Assembly (NCBI GenBank): GCA_928724745.1
Contig: CAKMXJ010000026.1
Span: 1 to 64,000 of the forward strand
Length of the DNA: 64,000 bases
Source: Anthracocystis setariae
Lineage: Eukaryota > Basidiomycota > Ustilaginomycetes > Ustilaginales > Ustilaginaceae
Direction of reading: 5' to 3'
Program-made: the position numbers and the translations under genes
Part shown: in pieces, positions 54,380 through 64,000 of the stretch
Position numbering within the stretch: the stretch's first letter is position 1
Layout of the letters: each line of letters begins with the position of its first letter
Notes under the pieces: generated by a model
Told to the model about the DNA's origin: nothing
The model's input: the letters and a program-made list of their open reading frames with translations, nothing else
Database searches by the model: none

Positions 54380-55650
54380 ATTGCAAACACGCAAGGACGC
54401 TGTTACGGCTGGACGGAGGTTCTCAGCCAGTGCGCCATGAGAACACTGCCCAATGGCTGTGCAGGGGAAAAGGTGCGCCGCGCAATGTAAGGACATTAGG
54501 GGCACGCGGCGCGGTACGCATGTGAAGGGAGGGGCGTGCTGCGCGTTGCTTGACACTGAGGTTCACGTCGTAAGTCAAGATTGCGTGCAGCCTACGCTCC
54601 TGGAGGAGGTGCGCGCCGCGTGGCACGCGTGATGCTTTATAAGGTGGTAGCCGCGTGCCACCTCCCTGTTGTCCGCTTGTCGATTGTATTCTTAGTTACC
54701 TTGAGTAATAGTGAATATCAGACCCAACGGTAGAACCGTTAACCTCAGGATTGTGCTTGGTGACTCTTGTGGCCACCACTCCCGCCACGCGCTCTCAAGC
54801 CCAAGCCTCGCTCACCGCGCGCTGCGCCGCACAGTCAAGAGGTTGTCAGACCCTTGGCGCTTAACAGACGCGTGTTCACCATGGTCCTTGAATTACTTCA
54901 AGCTGCAATCTTGGAGGTGTGTTTGAAACCACTAAGTCAATTGTCAATCCTCTTTGGCGGTGAAGCCAGCAAGAGCGAGCTGAGATTGACAGCACTTGTC
55001 TGAGTAGGCGCCGTAGGCTAGGAAGCTTGGTAGGTTACTACGTAAAAGACAAACACGCAAGCCTGCTTGTTAGTATACTTAGTTGTATGTTAGGGACACA
55101 CTTCGTTAGTTGATTATTCAATAATATTACAATCACTGTAGGGTGTCTTGCGGTCTCTATATATACATGTGGCGCTGATTCTCAAATACGGCTAAGTGAC
55201 TTCCCTTGTTGCTGTAGCCATACTTCATAATGTTCCATGTTGACTGAGATTGTGCTTCTACACACGCAACCTTGCATGTATCCTTGCCATTCTGGGACTA
55301 TTCCCCGGCAGTCTATTAGTAGCTTACCTCTGATTTGTTTGTGGCAACATTGTCCGCAAATGGGGTTCACCCTGGATTATAAGGGTGACCCATTGTGACC
55401 CTTAAGTGTTGTTTGTATTGTAAACCCCAACTTGAGGTGATTGGTTGGTCATGCAAAGGGTCACCAGGAGTTGTCTCCTTAACACGCAACGCTGCGTGTG
55501 AAGGATCCAACTTGACTTGATGTATGCGGCATTGCATTTTGAGGATTTACCCTTATTTTCCAAATGGGGCTCGATTATTATTTCCCATTACTTTGCGCGC
55601 GTGTTACTTCCGTTATTCATCTCTTGCATCTGAACACGCAAGCCTGCATG
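54380..55650. repeat. Repeat P copy 2
   Basis: Aligns with repeat P copy 1 and shows the same series of palindromes (near 54386, 55051, 55262, 55482 and 55633). A solo LTR of another family is inserted near its left edge. No coding frame. Confidence 0.6.
54401..54866 (+). repeat. Solo LTR of a second family (TGTTACGG...TTAACA), TSD GACGC
   Basis: 466 bp with TGTTA/TTAACA ends and a 5-bp duplication GACGC at 54396-54400 and 54867-54871. Related copies are at 59551-60840 (interrupted) and from 63791 to the window end. It contains repeated GCGCCGCGC-type motifs. Confidence 0.92.
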
Positions 55651-56411
55651 TTAAGTACCGGTAATTGAAATACTCTAAGTACGAGATGACTTTTGGATCA
55701 GTATGATCCAACATTGGGTGATCAACCCTGACGTCAGGTTCTGACAAATGGCGGGTTTGTTAGAATCCCAGAAGTCTGAGGATATCCAAACGTTGTCTTT
55801 GCTGTTATACCAAAGACCGCGTTGGGTTTCTTATGTTCACATTGTTTTGCAGAGGTTGGAAAGCTTGAACAAGGAATACTATGAATACTTGACAACTACT
55901 TGAGAGTTGTTGGAGAAGAGGTTGTATCAGAGTGAATGGGGGAAAGATTCGATGAATTCCAAGAACACAAATGGATCATGATGGAGGCAGACTAATATAC
56001 ACGTTGTGGCTTGTGATATTGTTCTATAGCGTGAGCGTCAAACATCCTTCAGTGGAGGATGCAGTGCTTGCAGCGTGGTCCTCTCACTTGGCCATTGTGA
56101 CGTCTTTCCATCTGTGAAGTGTGTTCTTTGGTTGCGTTGAGAAGGCCCATGACTCTCTTGTATGACGCATTCAGAGTCATTAAACCCAACTGCAGGGCTT
56201 TGAGATGGTGTCTCAAACTTTGTGTCTTGAATTGTGTGTCTTGAGCGCATATGGTAATTTTGGCCAATTTCCATAAATTTGGTTGTGATTGTCCATATCT
56301 GGCTAAGGTAGAAAATCTGCATGCAGGTTACAAAACCCAACCGTGGGTTTTGTGGCCAAAGGGTGAAATGTCCTAAGTGTGAGACAATGTATGGAACTCT
56401 GGGTTCGAACA
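55650..56411 (-). repeat. Copia LTR fragment
   Basis: Reverse orientation, ending TTCGAACA at 56411, with matches to 30263-31063 such as GGTGATCAACCC, TTCTGACAAA, GGGTTTGTTAGAATCCC and AACCCAACCGTGGG. The left end is unclear and no target duplication was found. Confidence 0.7.
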
Positions 56412-56531
56412 GGTTCTGGGGCGCAGTAGATGGTACCATCTGACCAATTGCAATGCCTGTTGTCGACCAGGAAGACTTGTACAATAGACATAAGCAGGTT
56501 CACGTTCTGAAATACCAATTCATTGCAACAC

Positions 56532-56889
56532 TGTTATGAATGGGATTATCGGGAGAAGTGGTAAGGAGGTTTGGCATCTAAGTGGTTGGGAGGAGTAACC
56601 CCGATTAGACGCCAGATTGGGGATTGGGGTAGGCTGCGGCATCTCCCGGGGGTATCCAGGAGACCACATATCCTCACAACCTGGCCCCAGCACACTCACG
56701 ACAGGACGTCGATTGTATTTTAGCTTACTCACTCTAGTAGGTGGAAATACCAGACCTTCTCCCGCTCCCCTGCTCTCCCGTTCCGCTATCTTGGCAACAA
56801 TCCCGGGAGCAACACCCGGTACCATGCCCCTGGCCTCGATACAGACGCACAGCCACGTTCCAAGGTTCTAAGACCCCAGGAGCATAACA
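56532..56889 (+). repeat. Ty3 solo LTR, TSD AACAC
   Basis: 358 bp, TGTTATGAATGGG to GGAGCATAACA, flanked by AACAC at 56527-56531 and 56890-56894. Confidence 0.95.
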
Positions 56890-56905
56890 AACACCAGATG
56901 GTCTA

Positions 56906-57181
56906 TTGTTTGTCTCACCCCTGTATCCTGGACGCCAAGCAGATGGCTACATGGTGTTGGAGGAGAGGCTTGTACAATGGGCAATCACATTGGCACAAGG
57001 AGTAGATGGGACTCCACAATATCTATATGGCAACCAGGCATACAGCTCCTTGTCAGCAATCATCTGCCCATACAAGGGTAACTTCATCACACCGGACAAG
57101 TTCCTCACCAATCAGATCATGAGTAAGTATTGCATTATTGTGGAGTGGGGTATTGGCCATGTATTAATGCAGTGGAGCTGA
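56906..57181 (+). pseudogene. PIF/Harbinger transposase, C-terminal fragment
   Basis: About 90 residues of a DDE_4 (Harbinger) nuclease domain: SPLYPGRQADGYMV, then YLYGNQAYSS, where the family has GDxAY and the catalytic Asp is replaced by Asn, and EWGIGHVLMQW, the last catalytic region around the final acidic residue. The first two-thirds of the enzyme is absent. Inactive. Confidence 0.75.
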
Positions 57182-57580
57182 TTCTGAGACAAGCAATGGC
57201 AGCAAACAGGACTCACGCCATGTGGATGGGGACTTTATGGTGGGCACACTGCTGAGGAATGCAAGGACATGCTACAATGGGGGCAATCAGATATCATTCA
57301 AACTATGTTGTCGGCCGCCAACTCTGGAGGAGTACTTCTCCCCAGCAAGAGTAGTATCACCTTGCATGGATCACAAGGAGGCAGAGGCAGAAGTGGAGGC
57401 ACATGTATCTCAGGATTGCAACAAAGTTCATGCTTCTCATGTGGACCAAGGACTGTGATTGCAATACAAAGAGACTGTGACTATATACATGGACGCTTCC
57501 TGGGTCTGTCTTGTTTGTTGGCGTTTGCTTGGAGAAGCGTGTGGTGTGGCGGTGGAAGCTTTGGATGCAATTGAAGATGA

Positions 57581-58345
57581 TTAGGTAACTTGTTGAGCTT
57601 GTGGTGTGCGTGGATCCTCAGCAATGGGTGGAACAGATGCCTCAACTGATGTATCTGGATGTTGAATGGATGCGTTTGGCGGTTGAGACGGTACAAGTTG
57701 ACTAACCATACCCACCAACAACAAGATAGCGGCCTCAAAGCGATCCAAATGCTTGTTGTTCTTGTCAGAGCGCCCTTTCAGATCCTTGACATTGCTGGAA
57801 ATACCATTGACAAGGCTTGTTCCAAGAGTGATGAACCATTCCTGCATTTCCATTGCCTTGAGCTTGTGGTCAGCATCCACCTGTAGCTGCTGCTCCTGCA
57901 GCTGAATTGTCTTTGCCTGATGCTGCATATCTGCACGCCGGTTGATGGCATCTTGAGCAAGCATGGCATCCAAGACATTGTCAGACAATGCACCCTTCTG
58001 TTTGCGTGAGAATGTTGTGACTCCAAAGTTGATGTTGTCCAACTCCAGGCCCGGCAATGGTGATGACAATGTGGCCGGAACGTCTGCAGCTTGCTTGGAT
58101 CTTGAAGACATCAAGCAAGATGCAGCAGTTCTGCCGGCATTGACAGACAAGGAGGCTCTATGAGCTAGAGCTTCCTCTTGGCCCATGGCTGCAGCGGCGT
58201 GACCTGCCTCAGCTTCCAAAATGCCCTTGATCATGCGTTCCAACACCATCTGTGGTGCCTCAGCAATACCAGATGCTTGTCTTGATGATTGCTTCTTTGT
58301 TTTGTAGCTGGAAGCAATTTGGTTCCACTTGTCCTTGATGCCCTT
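57581..58345 (-). pseudogene. Harbinger-associated Myb/SANT-like protein
   Basis: On the minus strand GIKDKWNQIASSYK (near 58330) is the third helix region of a Myb/SANT-like domain, followed by a long helical, Gln-rich segment (QLQEQQLQVDADHKLKAMEMQ) and a tail ending at 57581. The open frame with an ATG starts at 58249, after the DNA-binding part; upstream exon-like pieces (KFNNKNADKG near 58390) are in another frame. PIF/Harbinger elements usually carry such a second gene, which helps the transposase enter the nucleus and bind DNA, and the transposase fragment lies 400 bases away. Confidence 0.65.
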
Positions 58346-59299
58346 GGGTTTGCAAGGAGAAGGCCCTTGTCAGCATTCTTGTTGTTGAACTTGACCACCA
58401 CAAGCTTCCACACCTGGCCTTATTGTATGTTGCCCTTGTATTTCTTTGGGTTGTGGTGGTCCATTGCTCAAATCAAATACTCCTCTTCCTCCTGGCTGAA
58501 GCATGTTGACTGTCTGCCCTTTGCATTTGACAAGGTTGCTCTTCCAGCTCTTGGTCTTCTCATTGACGCTTGAGATGCAGATGGCACAGACGGGTTCTGG
58601 GACCATTGAAAAAGAGGCTGTGATTGCAAAGAGAGTACTTGAGAGGGCAAAGTATCTACAAACAGCAATGGAGACAGTGGCTGCAGAGGAGGAGACCAGA
58701 AGAGGGTAGGTTCAGGCGCAGGGCTGCTCAAGAATGCTGGAGAAGCTTTGGCAGCATTGGGAAGTTGGAGGTATTTGTGTTGTGGCAGCGTTGGCAAGGA
58801 AAATGCTTGGGTGGGATCGATGATGTCTGCCATCATCTTGTTGGTGATGCTTGCCGCCGTCACTACACCCAGTCCATGCTGCATATGACAAGAGTCAAGG
58901 TTGTGATGGAGCTGCTGCATTGTACAGTGATGTATAGCAACATATAGCAACAGGAACGCAGGAAGATGGTATCAAACGTCAATAAGACAGCTTCATTTTG
59001 GAGAAATGTGGCAAGTTCATGATTGCAACAAGCAGGAGTGCTACCATCTGGGCAAATGCGGGTGATCTCACTCATATTGGCTTGAACTTTGGCCCGATGG
59101 TCTCAGAATCACTCTTTTGGCCTAAAGAAAGCATCACATGCAGGGTTAAAAATTTTGATCAATTTGAACTCAGCACCACCACCACCAGTACGCTCCAAAC
59201 AACCATCGTCCACCTCCTATAGGAGGTGCTCACTACCAGCTCTGACAAGCTCTACAACCACCTCCACCACCAGGACGCCGAAAACTCCCTACTGTTCAG
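58346..59299. other. Remainder of the decayed Harbinger element
   Basis: Minus-strand pieces such as NKMMADIIDPTQAFSLPTLP (near 58830) read like protein and probably belong to the N-terminus of the Myb-like gene. I see no separate gene. Confidence 0.35.
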
Positions 59300-59550
59300 T
59301 GATTGATGGCTACAATGACAGCGATGGTTCAAACGTTTGATTGCAGATCACAGATTGGTGTTGGGAGCTTGCTGGTATTGCAGTTAGTGTGATCAGGTCA
59401 TACAATCCTCCAATCCAGTCCTTGCCATCCAAACCAAGCCTTACTCTTTGCCATCCTAACCAAACAGACATTCAATCATGTTGAGCATTGAACAAAGAAT
59501 GAGACCACCTTGATGCTGTCCGCAAAGCTGTGAGAGAACAGCCGTGTAGA
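59300..59550. repeat. Repeat Z copy 1, left part
   Basis: Aligns with 62250-62440: ATGGTTCAAA, TTGCTGGTATTGCA, CTACAATCCTCCAATC, TTGAGCATTGAACAAAGAA and GAGAGAACAGCCGTGT. It is separated from its continuation at 60841 by an LTR of the TGTTACGG family. Confidence 0.6.
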
Positions 59551-60840
59551 TGTTATGGTTTGTTGGAACTTGGGTTCCATATGTTGTCTCACACTTAGAA
59601 CATTTCACCCTTCAGTAACAAAACGGGTTTTGTAACCCGCATGCAGGTTCACTGATTTTGCTAAATTTGGCAAACCGCAACAAGATTCACAATAAATTAC
59701 CCAAAACTCCCACACACGTTCAAGACATATGGTTCAAGACAAAAAGGGGCAAGACATCACCTCAAAACCCGCAGTTGGGTTTCACAAATTCCGGATGCGT
59801 CATTAAAGAGAGTTGTGGACTGCCCTAACCCAACCAAAGAAAACACTCCATGGGCAATAAACCATCTCGACAACCAAGAGAGAGGATCACGCTATAGACA
59901 TTGTAGCATTCACCAAGGAACAGTTGGTGCTTACGCAGGAAAGCATCTCTACAAGCCTCAACATGTATATAAGTACCCCTTTATCATGACCCATTAGTGT
60001 TCTCAGAATACATCAAATCTTTCCCCTATTCACTCTGATACCACCTTTTCTCCAACAACTCTCAAGTAGTCATTGAGATATTCATAGTATTCCTTGTTCA
60101 AGCTTCCAACCTCTGCAAAACAACATGAACATCAGGAACCCAATGTGGGTCTTTGAAATAATAACAAAGACAACATTTGGATACCTTTAGACTTCCGGGA
60201 TTCCAACAAACCCGCTGTTTGTCAGAACCTGACATTGGGGTTGATCACCTGATGCCTACTTCCATAAGTCATGCTCAAAAGTCAAGACTGACCATTTGTC
60301 TTGGCTTTGCCACCAAATTGTAGTTTCACTGTTACATATCCTTTCACACGGTTGTAGCAAGGAGGCCTGGCCAGTGCTATGCTGGGGTGCTATCAGGCAG
60401 CCACACCAGAGAGGGGTATGCTGCGCGTCATACTATCAATGTGGATGCGCCATGTGTTACACTGTTGGACAAGAAGGTGCGCTGCGCATTGCCCTGTGAG
60501 AAGGGCCGCGCTGCACAACACCCTGCTGAGGAGGCCCGCCACTTGTGTCACATGGCAAAGTGCATGCCAAGCACACCTTCTGGAGAAGGCATGTGCTGTG
60601 CACAAGGCCTTATAAGGTGCAAGCCGCACGCTGCACCCCTTTTGTTTCCTTGTCAATTGCATTCTTAGCTACCTCAGAGTAATAGTGAATATCAGACCCA
60701 ACGGTAGAACTGTTAACCTCAGGATTGTGCTCGGTGACTCTTGTGGCCACCCCTCCAGCCACGTGCCCTCAAGCCCAAGCCTCACACACCATGCGCTGCG
60801 CTACACAGTCAGGAGGTTGTCAGACCCTTGGCGCTTAACA
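59551..60840 (+). repeat. LTR of the TGTTACGG family, split by a copia solo LTR
   Basis: Starts TGTTATGGTT at 59551, is interrupted by a copia solo LTR, resumes near 60354 with GTAGCAAGGAGGCCTGGCC and ends CGCTTAACA at 60840. The joined order matches 54401-54866. The flanks (GTAGA, AAGAG) do not match, so it is not a simple solo insertion; relative to repeat Z copy 2 about 170 bp is also missing here. Confidence 0.7.
59561..60348 (+). repeat. Copia solo LTR nested in another LTR
   Basis: 788 bp from TGTTGGAACTTGGG to CTTTCACA. Flanks are TGGTT (59556-59560) and CGGTT (60349-60353), a target duplication with one change. It gives independent support for the copia LTR ends at 30263-31063. Confidence 0.82.
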
Positions 60841-61980
60841 AAGAGCTGCCACAATCCTGTCCATGGCTCCTGTACAGCTGTTCCTGCTGTGTCTTGATGT
60901 CTTGATGTCGATGATCCATGTACAAATGATGAGACAAGGCAGAAGCACAAGGTGGAGCTGCTTAGTTGAGAACTGCCAATGTTAATGAAGATTGTGCGTT
61001 GGCAAGCACAGAAGGGTTGAGAGGAGCAGCTGGTTGTGCAACGGCTGTCAACGTCGACAAAACAGGAGAGGGAGTATGAGAGGAGCAACTGCTTGTTTGA
61101 GGATTGCCAACATTGATCATCAAACAAGCTATAAACAAGGCAAGCGCAGAAGAGAGCCGTGGCTGCAGAATCGAAGACACGGAGATCAACAGCACAGGAG
61201 AGAGACGTGTGTGTGCATTTGTGGCGGATGTTGAGCAGCAGACATTGAGAACCGCGGAGGAGGAGGAAGAGGAGGAGGAGGAGCGGAAGCGGAAGCATGC
61301 GGAAGTGTGCAGCTGCAGAGGCACAAGGAGCTCCACGCATCATGCTCCTCCTCCTCCGTGAACAAGCGGTCTTTGTCAATGAAACTAGAGTGTGTCAAAT
61401 CTCATTTGTGCAGAGAGCATCAGAGGTTCTTCAGCCCAGACAGCTTTTGGCTGTTGGCCATGAAAGGCACAACAACAAGCTGATGGGCATAGCTCTCAAT
61501 GCTGACCACTCTTACTTTGCCATAGTCATTTCCATTGTTGACTGCAAGTTGAATTCCCATCTCACAATCCAGAGAGTGGCTGGGAAAGCGGTTGCCAAGT
61601 GCCTGCAAAGACACCTCCGTCAGAAGTTGGATGTGCATGAACGTGTGTGGTACAACGTCAAGAGCACTTGCAGACACTCTGACAGGCTTCCTGAAGATCC
61701 AAAGGATCTTTGCCAGCTGCAATATTCCATTGATTGTGACAAGGCACCAGCAGTTCTGTCATTTCTCTTGTCCACCTTGCCCAACACCACTAACCTTGAC
61801 ATTGCACAGAGTTCTGTTCATAGTGGTGGTACAAATGAACTTGGCACTTGAATCAAGCCGCGCTACATTGCACAGAGTTCTGTTCATAGTGGTGGTACAA
61901 ATGAACTCGGCACTTGAATCAAGCCGCGCTACATTGCAGTGGGTATGGCAAGTAGCGCACAGGCGGGGCAGGGTTAATGT
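60841..61980. repeat. Repeat Z copy 1, right part
   Basis: Aligns with about 62600-63530. Shared text includes GCCACAATCCTGT, TTGATGTCGATGATCC, a run of GAGGAG, ACAAGCGGTC, GTTGGCCATGAAAGGCAC and GACAAGGCACCAGCAGTTC. Frames are open on both strands (for example 61297-61851 plus), and I cannot tell which, if any, was coding. Confidence 0.5.
61801..61932. repeat. 66-bp tandem duplication
   Basis: 61801-61866 is repeated at 61867-61932 with one difference (CTTGG against CTCGG). Confidence 0.95.
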
Positions 61981-62139
61981 CAGGTTGGTGAGCAGAAGTG
62001 CTCACTCTAGATGAGCAGCATCACATTGATTGAGATGGTTGATGAGCAGACCAAAGGTGTTGTTATTGAGCAACTTCTTCTTGAGACAAGTGTCCAGAGT
62101 GGACAAGTCACATCATAAAAAATGGAAAGTTGAGTCCCC

Positions 62140-62223
62140 AAACCCACCCTCTCACCCACCTGGGGTGGTTGCTGGGTGGTTTCAAGCCGCAACCACCCCC
62201 CGGGGTGGGTGAGGGGATGGGTT
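62140..62223. repeat. Inverted repeat with ~34-bp arms
   Basis: The left arm (62140-62172, AAACCCACCCTCTCACCCAC...) pairs with the right arm (62189-62223) with few mismatches and a 16-base loop. A related GGAAAGTTGAGT...CCCCGTAC motif occurs near 51245-51290. It could be a foldback transposon or the end of a MITE. Confidence 0.8.
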
Positions 62224-62249
62224 TGCAAACCCACCCCCGTACTTGTCTA

Positions 62250-63790
62250 ACAGTAGCCACACAATGACAGCAATGGTTCAAATATTTAGATTGCAGATCT
62301 TGCTGGTATTGCAATTACAGTGATTGGGTCCTACAATCCTCCAATCTAGTCCTCGCCGTCCAAACCAAGCCAATCAGGTTGAGCATTGAACAAAGAAGGA
62401 GATCATTTTGTCGCTGCCTTCAAACCTGTGAGAGAACAGCCGTGTTGAGCTGTTGGTTGGTAGATTGCAATTGCTGCCGGCCGTGTGAACAATGGCCACC
62501 AAGCTGAGGCCAGACCAGTTGTGGAGGAGCTTGAGGGTGAGGGGAGAGATCTCAATGCTCCAGGAGAACTTGGCCCAGACGTTGTAGGCAAGAAAGGCAA
62601 GAAATGCCACAATCCTGTTCATCATTCTTGTGATGTTGGGTCTGTCTTGATGTCGATGATCCGTGTATTGTCGACAAGACAAGGCAAGAAGCCAGAGGAG
62701 GGGGAGGAGCTGCCAACGTTGTTGGTTGTGTGTCGGCAAGCTGGTTGTGTGAAGGCTGTCAACGTTGACAAGACAAGCAGGAGAGGGAGTACAAGAGACT
62801 GCTTGTTTGAGAGCTGCCAATGTTGAGAAAAGCAAACGCAGAAGAGAGCTGCGGATGCGGAATTGAAGAGGCGGAAATCAACACCACAGGAGAGAGACAC
62901 GTGTGTGTGATTGTGGGTGTTATGGCAACGACAACAACGACGAGGAGGAGGAGGAGGAGGAGAGGGAGCGGAAGCGTGAAGCCGCAGAAGCACAAGGAGC
63001 TCCACTATCACGCTCCTCCTCCTCCTCTGCAAACAAGCGGTCCTTGGCAATGAGACTAGAGTGTGTTGAATCTTAGTGCGGAAAGCATCAGAGGCTCCAG
63101 CTTTCGGCCGTTGGCCATGAAAGGCACTATGGCAAGCTGATGGGCATAGCTTTTGATGCCAACCACTCGCTCTTCTCCGTAGTCATTGCCGTTTTCAACT
63201 GCAAGCCAAATCCCCATGCCGCAGATGAGCTCTCAACTGGGGTGGTGGCGACCAAGCACATCCAAAGGCTCTTCCACAAGCAATTGGATGTGCATGAACA
63301 TCAGCAACACAACATTGAGCGCAGCTGCAGATGGCCAAAGAGACTTGGTAAAGATCCAAAGTATCTTTGCCGGCCGCAGCACATCATCGATTGCGACAAG
63401 GCACCAGCAGTTCCGTCAATTGTCACGCCCGCCTTGCCCAACACCACCAACCTTGACATTGCGCGGAGTTCTATTCATGGTGGTGGTACAAATGAACTTG
63501 GCGCTGCAATCAAGGCACACAGCTCCGCCAGGGGCCTCCCTGGCCCAGAAAGGAGCGTAGCGTTGAGGTGGTGGGCGGACACTGCGATCGCTGCCGGCAG
63601 AGAGAGGCGAGGCCACATCACCACGTCAATTGAGGTGATTGAGCAGCAAGCGGAGAGAGTTACAATCAAGCTCCTTCTTCTTGAGCCAGGTGTCCAGGGT
63701 GGACAAGTTGGAGGGATGATGGCCCTCGATTGACTGCAAAAGCCCCATCTCAAAGAAGGGCACACCACTGTGTGCCAGCAGCCTTTGTAC
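62250..63790. repeat. Repeat Z copy 2
   Basis: Diverged direct repeat of copy 1. On the minus strand a coherent piece, NLSTLDTWLKKKELD (near 63690), matches DLSTLDTCLKKKLLN (near 62090), so a protein of unknown family was probably once encoded on that strand. Confidence 0.5.
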
Positions 63791-64000
63791 TGTTACGGCT
63801 GGGCGAAGGCTCTCAGCCAGCGTGCTGTCCGACGGCCGCGCTGGGGAGAGGGCGTGCCACGCGGGGTGTTACCATTAAGGGGCGAGCTACGGGGGATGCT
63901 GGGAATGGAGGAGCGCGCCGCGCGTCGTTTCCTGAAGAGGGAGGCGCGCCGCGCAGCGTTCGACACAGGGGGCCCAACCCATATGTCGTGAGTTGGGGCC
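63791..64000 (+). repeat. Start of a TGTTACGG-family LTR, running out of the window
   Basis: TGTTACGGCTGGGCGAAGG matches the start at 54401. GC-rich text with GCGCCGCGC motifs follows to the window end. Confidence 0.75.

Overview
The window looks like a chromosome end of a basidiomycete fungus, probably an Ustilaginomycotina smut. The evidence is TTAGGG-type telomere repeats, intron-poor genes rich in Ser, Gln, Asp and His runs, a recognisable but broken fungal clathrin heavy chain copy, and Ty3, Ty1/copia, Tc1/mariner and PIF/Harbinger remains. The species is an inference. Nothing is bacterial or viral.

Bases 1-17,434 are a subtelomeric patchwork cut into blocks by short arrays of CCCTAA, all in the same orientation (25, 8, 5, 1 and 3 repeats). 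Block X (about 3.25 kb) occurs twice, at 196-3446 and 14166-17416, nearly identical. Each copy carries one gene for a protein with a C-terminal OTU-type cysteine protease domain; the first is intact and the second is frameshifted just before the catalytic His. Block Y (about 4.57 kb) occurs as a tandem pair at 3498-8068 and 8102-12678. It holds a Ty3 element whose pol gene stops inside RNase H, where telomere repeats begin, as if a break had been healed by telomere addition. Between Y and the second X are minisatellites and the 3' part of another OTU gene.

Bases 17,435-28,516 hold a small cysteine-cluster protein gene, a third OTU-family gene (21787-23759, frameshifted), and the longest member (24901-27741, minus strand) with an N-terminal C2H2 finger and an OTU domain that has lost its catalytic residues. 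A repeat with a terminal hairpin and the constant end ATAAGCATTAG occurs four times and sits at block boundaries. One copy cuts a copia element (28517-31063), which is itself inserted in a mariner transposase (31064-31501).

Bases 32,700-47,320 are the gene-bearing part: four uncharacterised proteins, of which one (36925-38517) has a FAR1-like DNA-binding domain and one (45069-47318) is acidic with a possible nuclease-like motif. A truncated clathrin heavy chain pseudogene (49204-51110) marks the edge of the next repeat island.

Bases 51,300-64,000 are a transposon graveyard: three solo Ty3 LTRs and one solo LTR of another family, each with a perfect 5-bp target duplication, a nested copia solo LTR, Harbinger transposase and Myb-like remains, repeats carrying dispersed palindromes, and several perfect hairpins. 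The most interesting system is the telomere-bounded, head-to-tail OTU gene family, which to my knowledge does not match the helicase genes usual in fungal subtelomeres.
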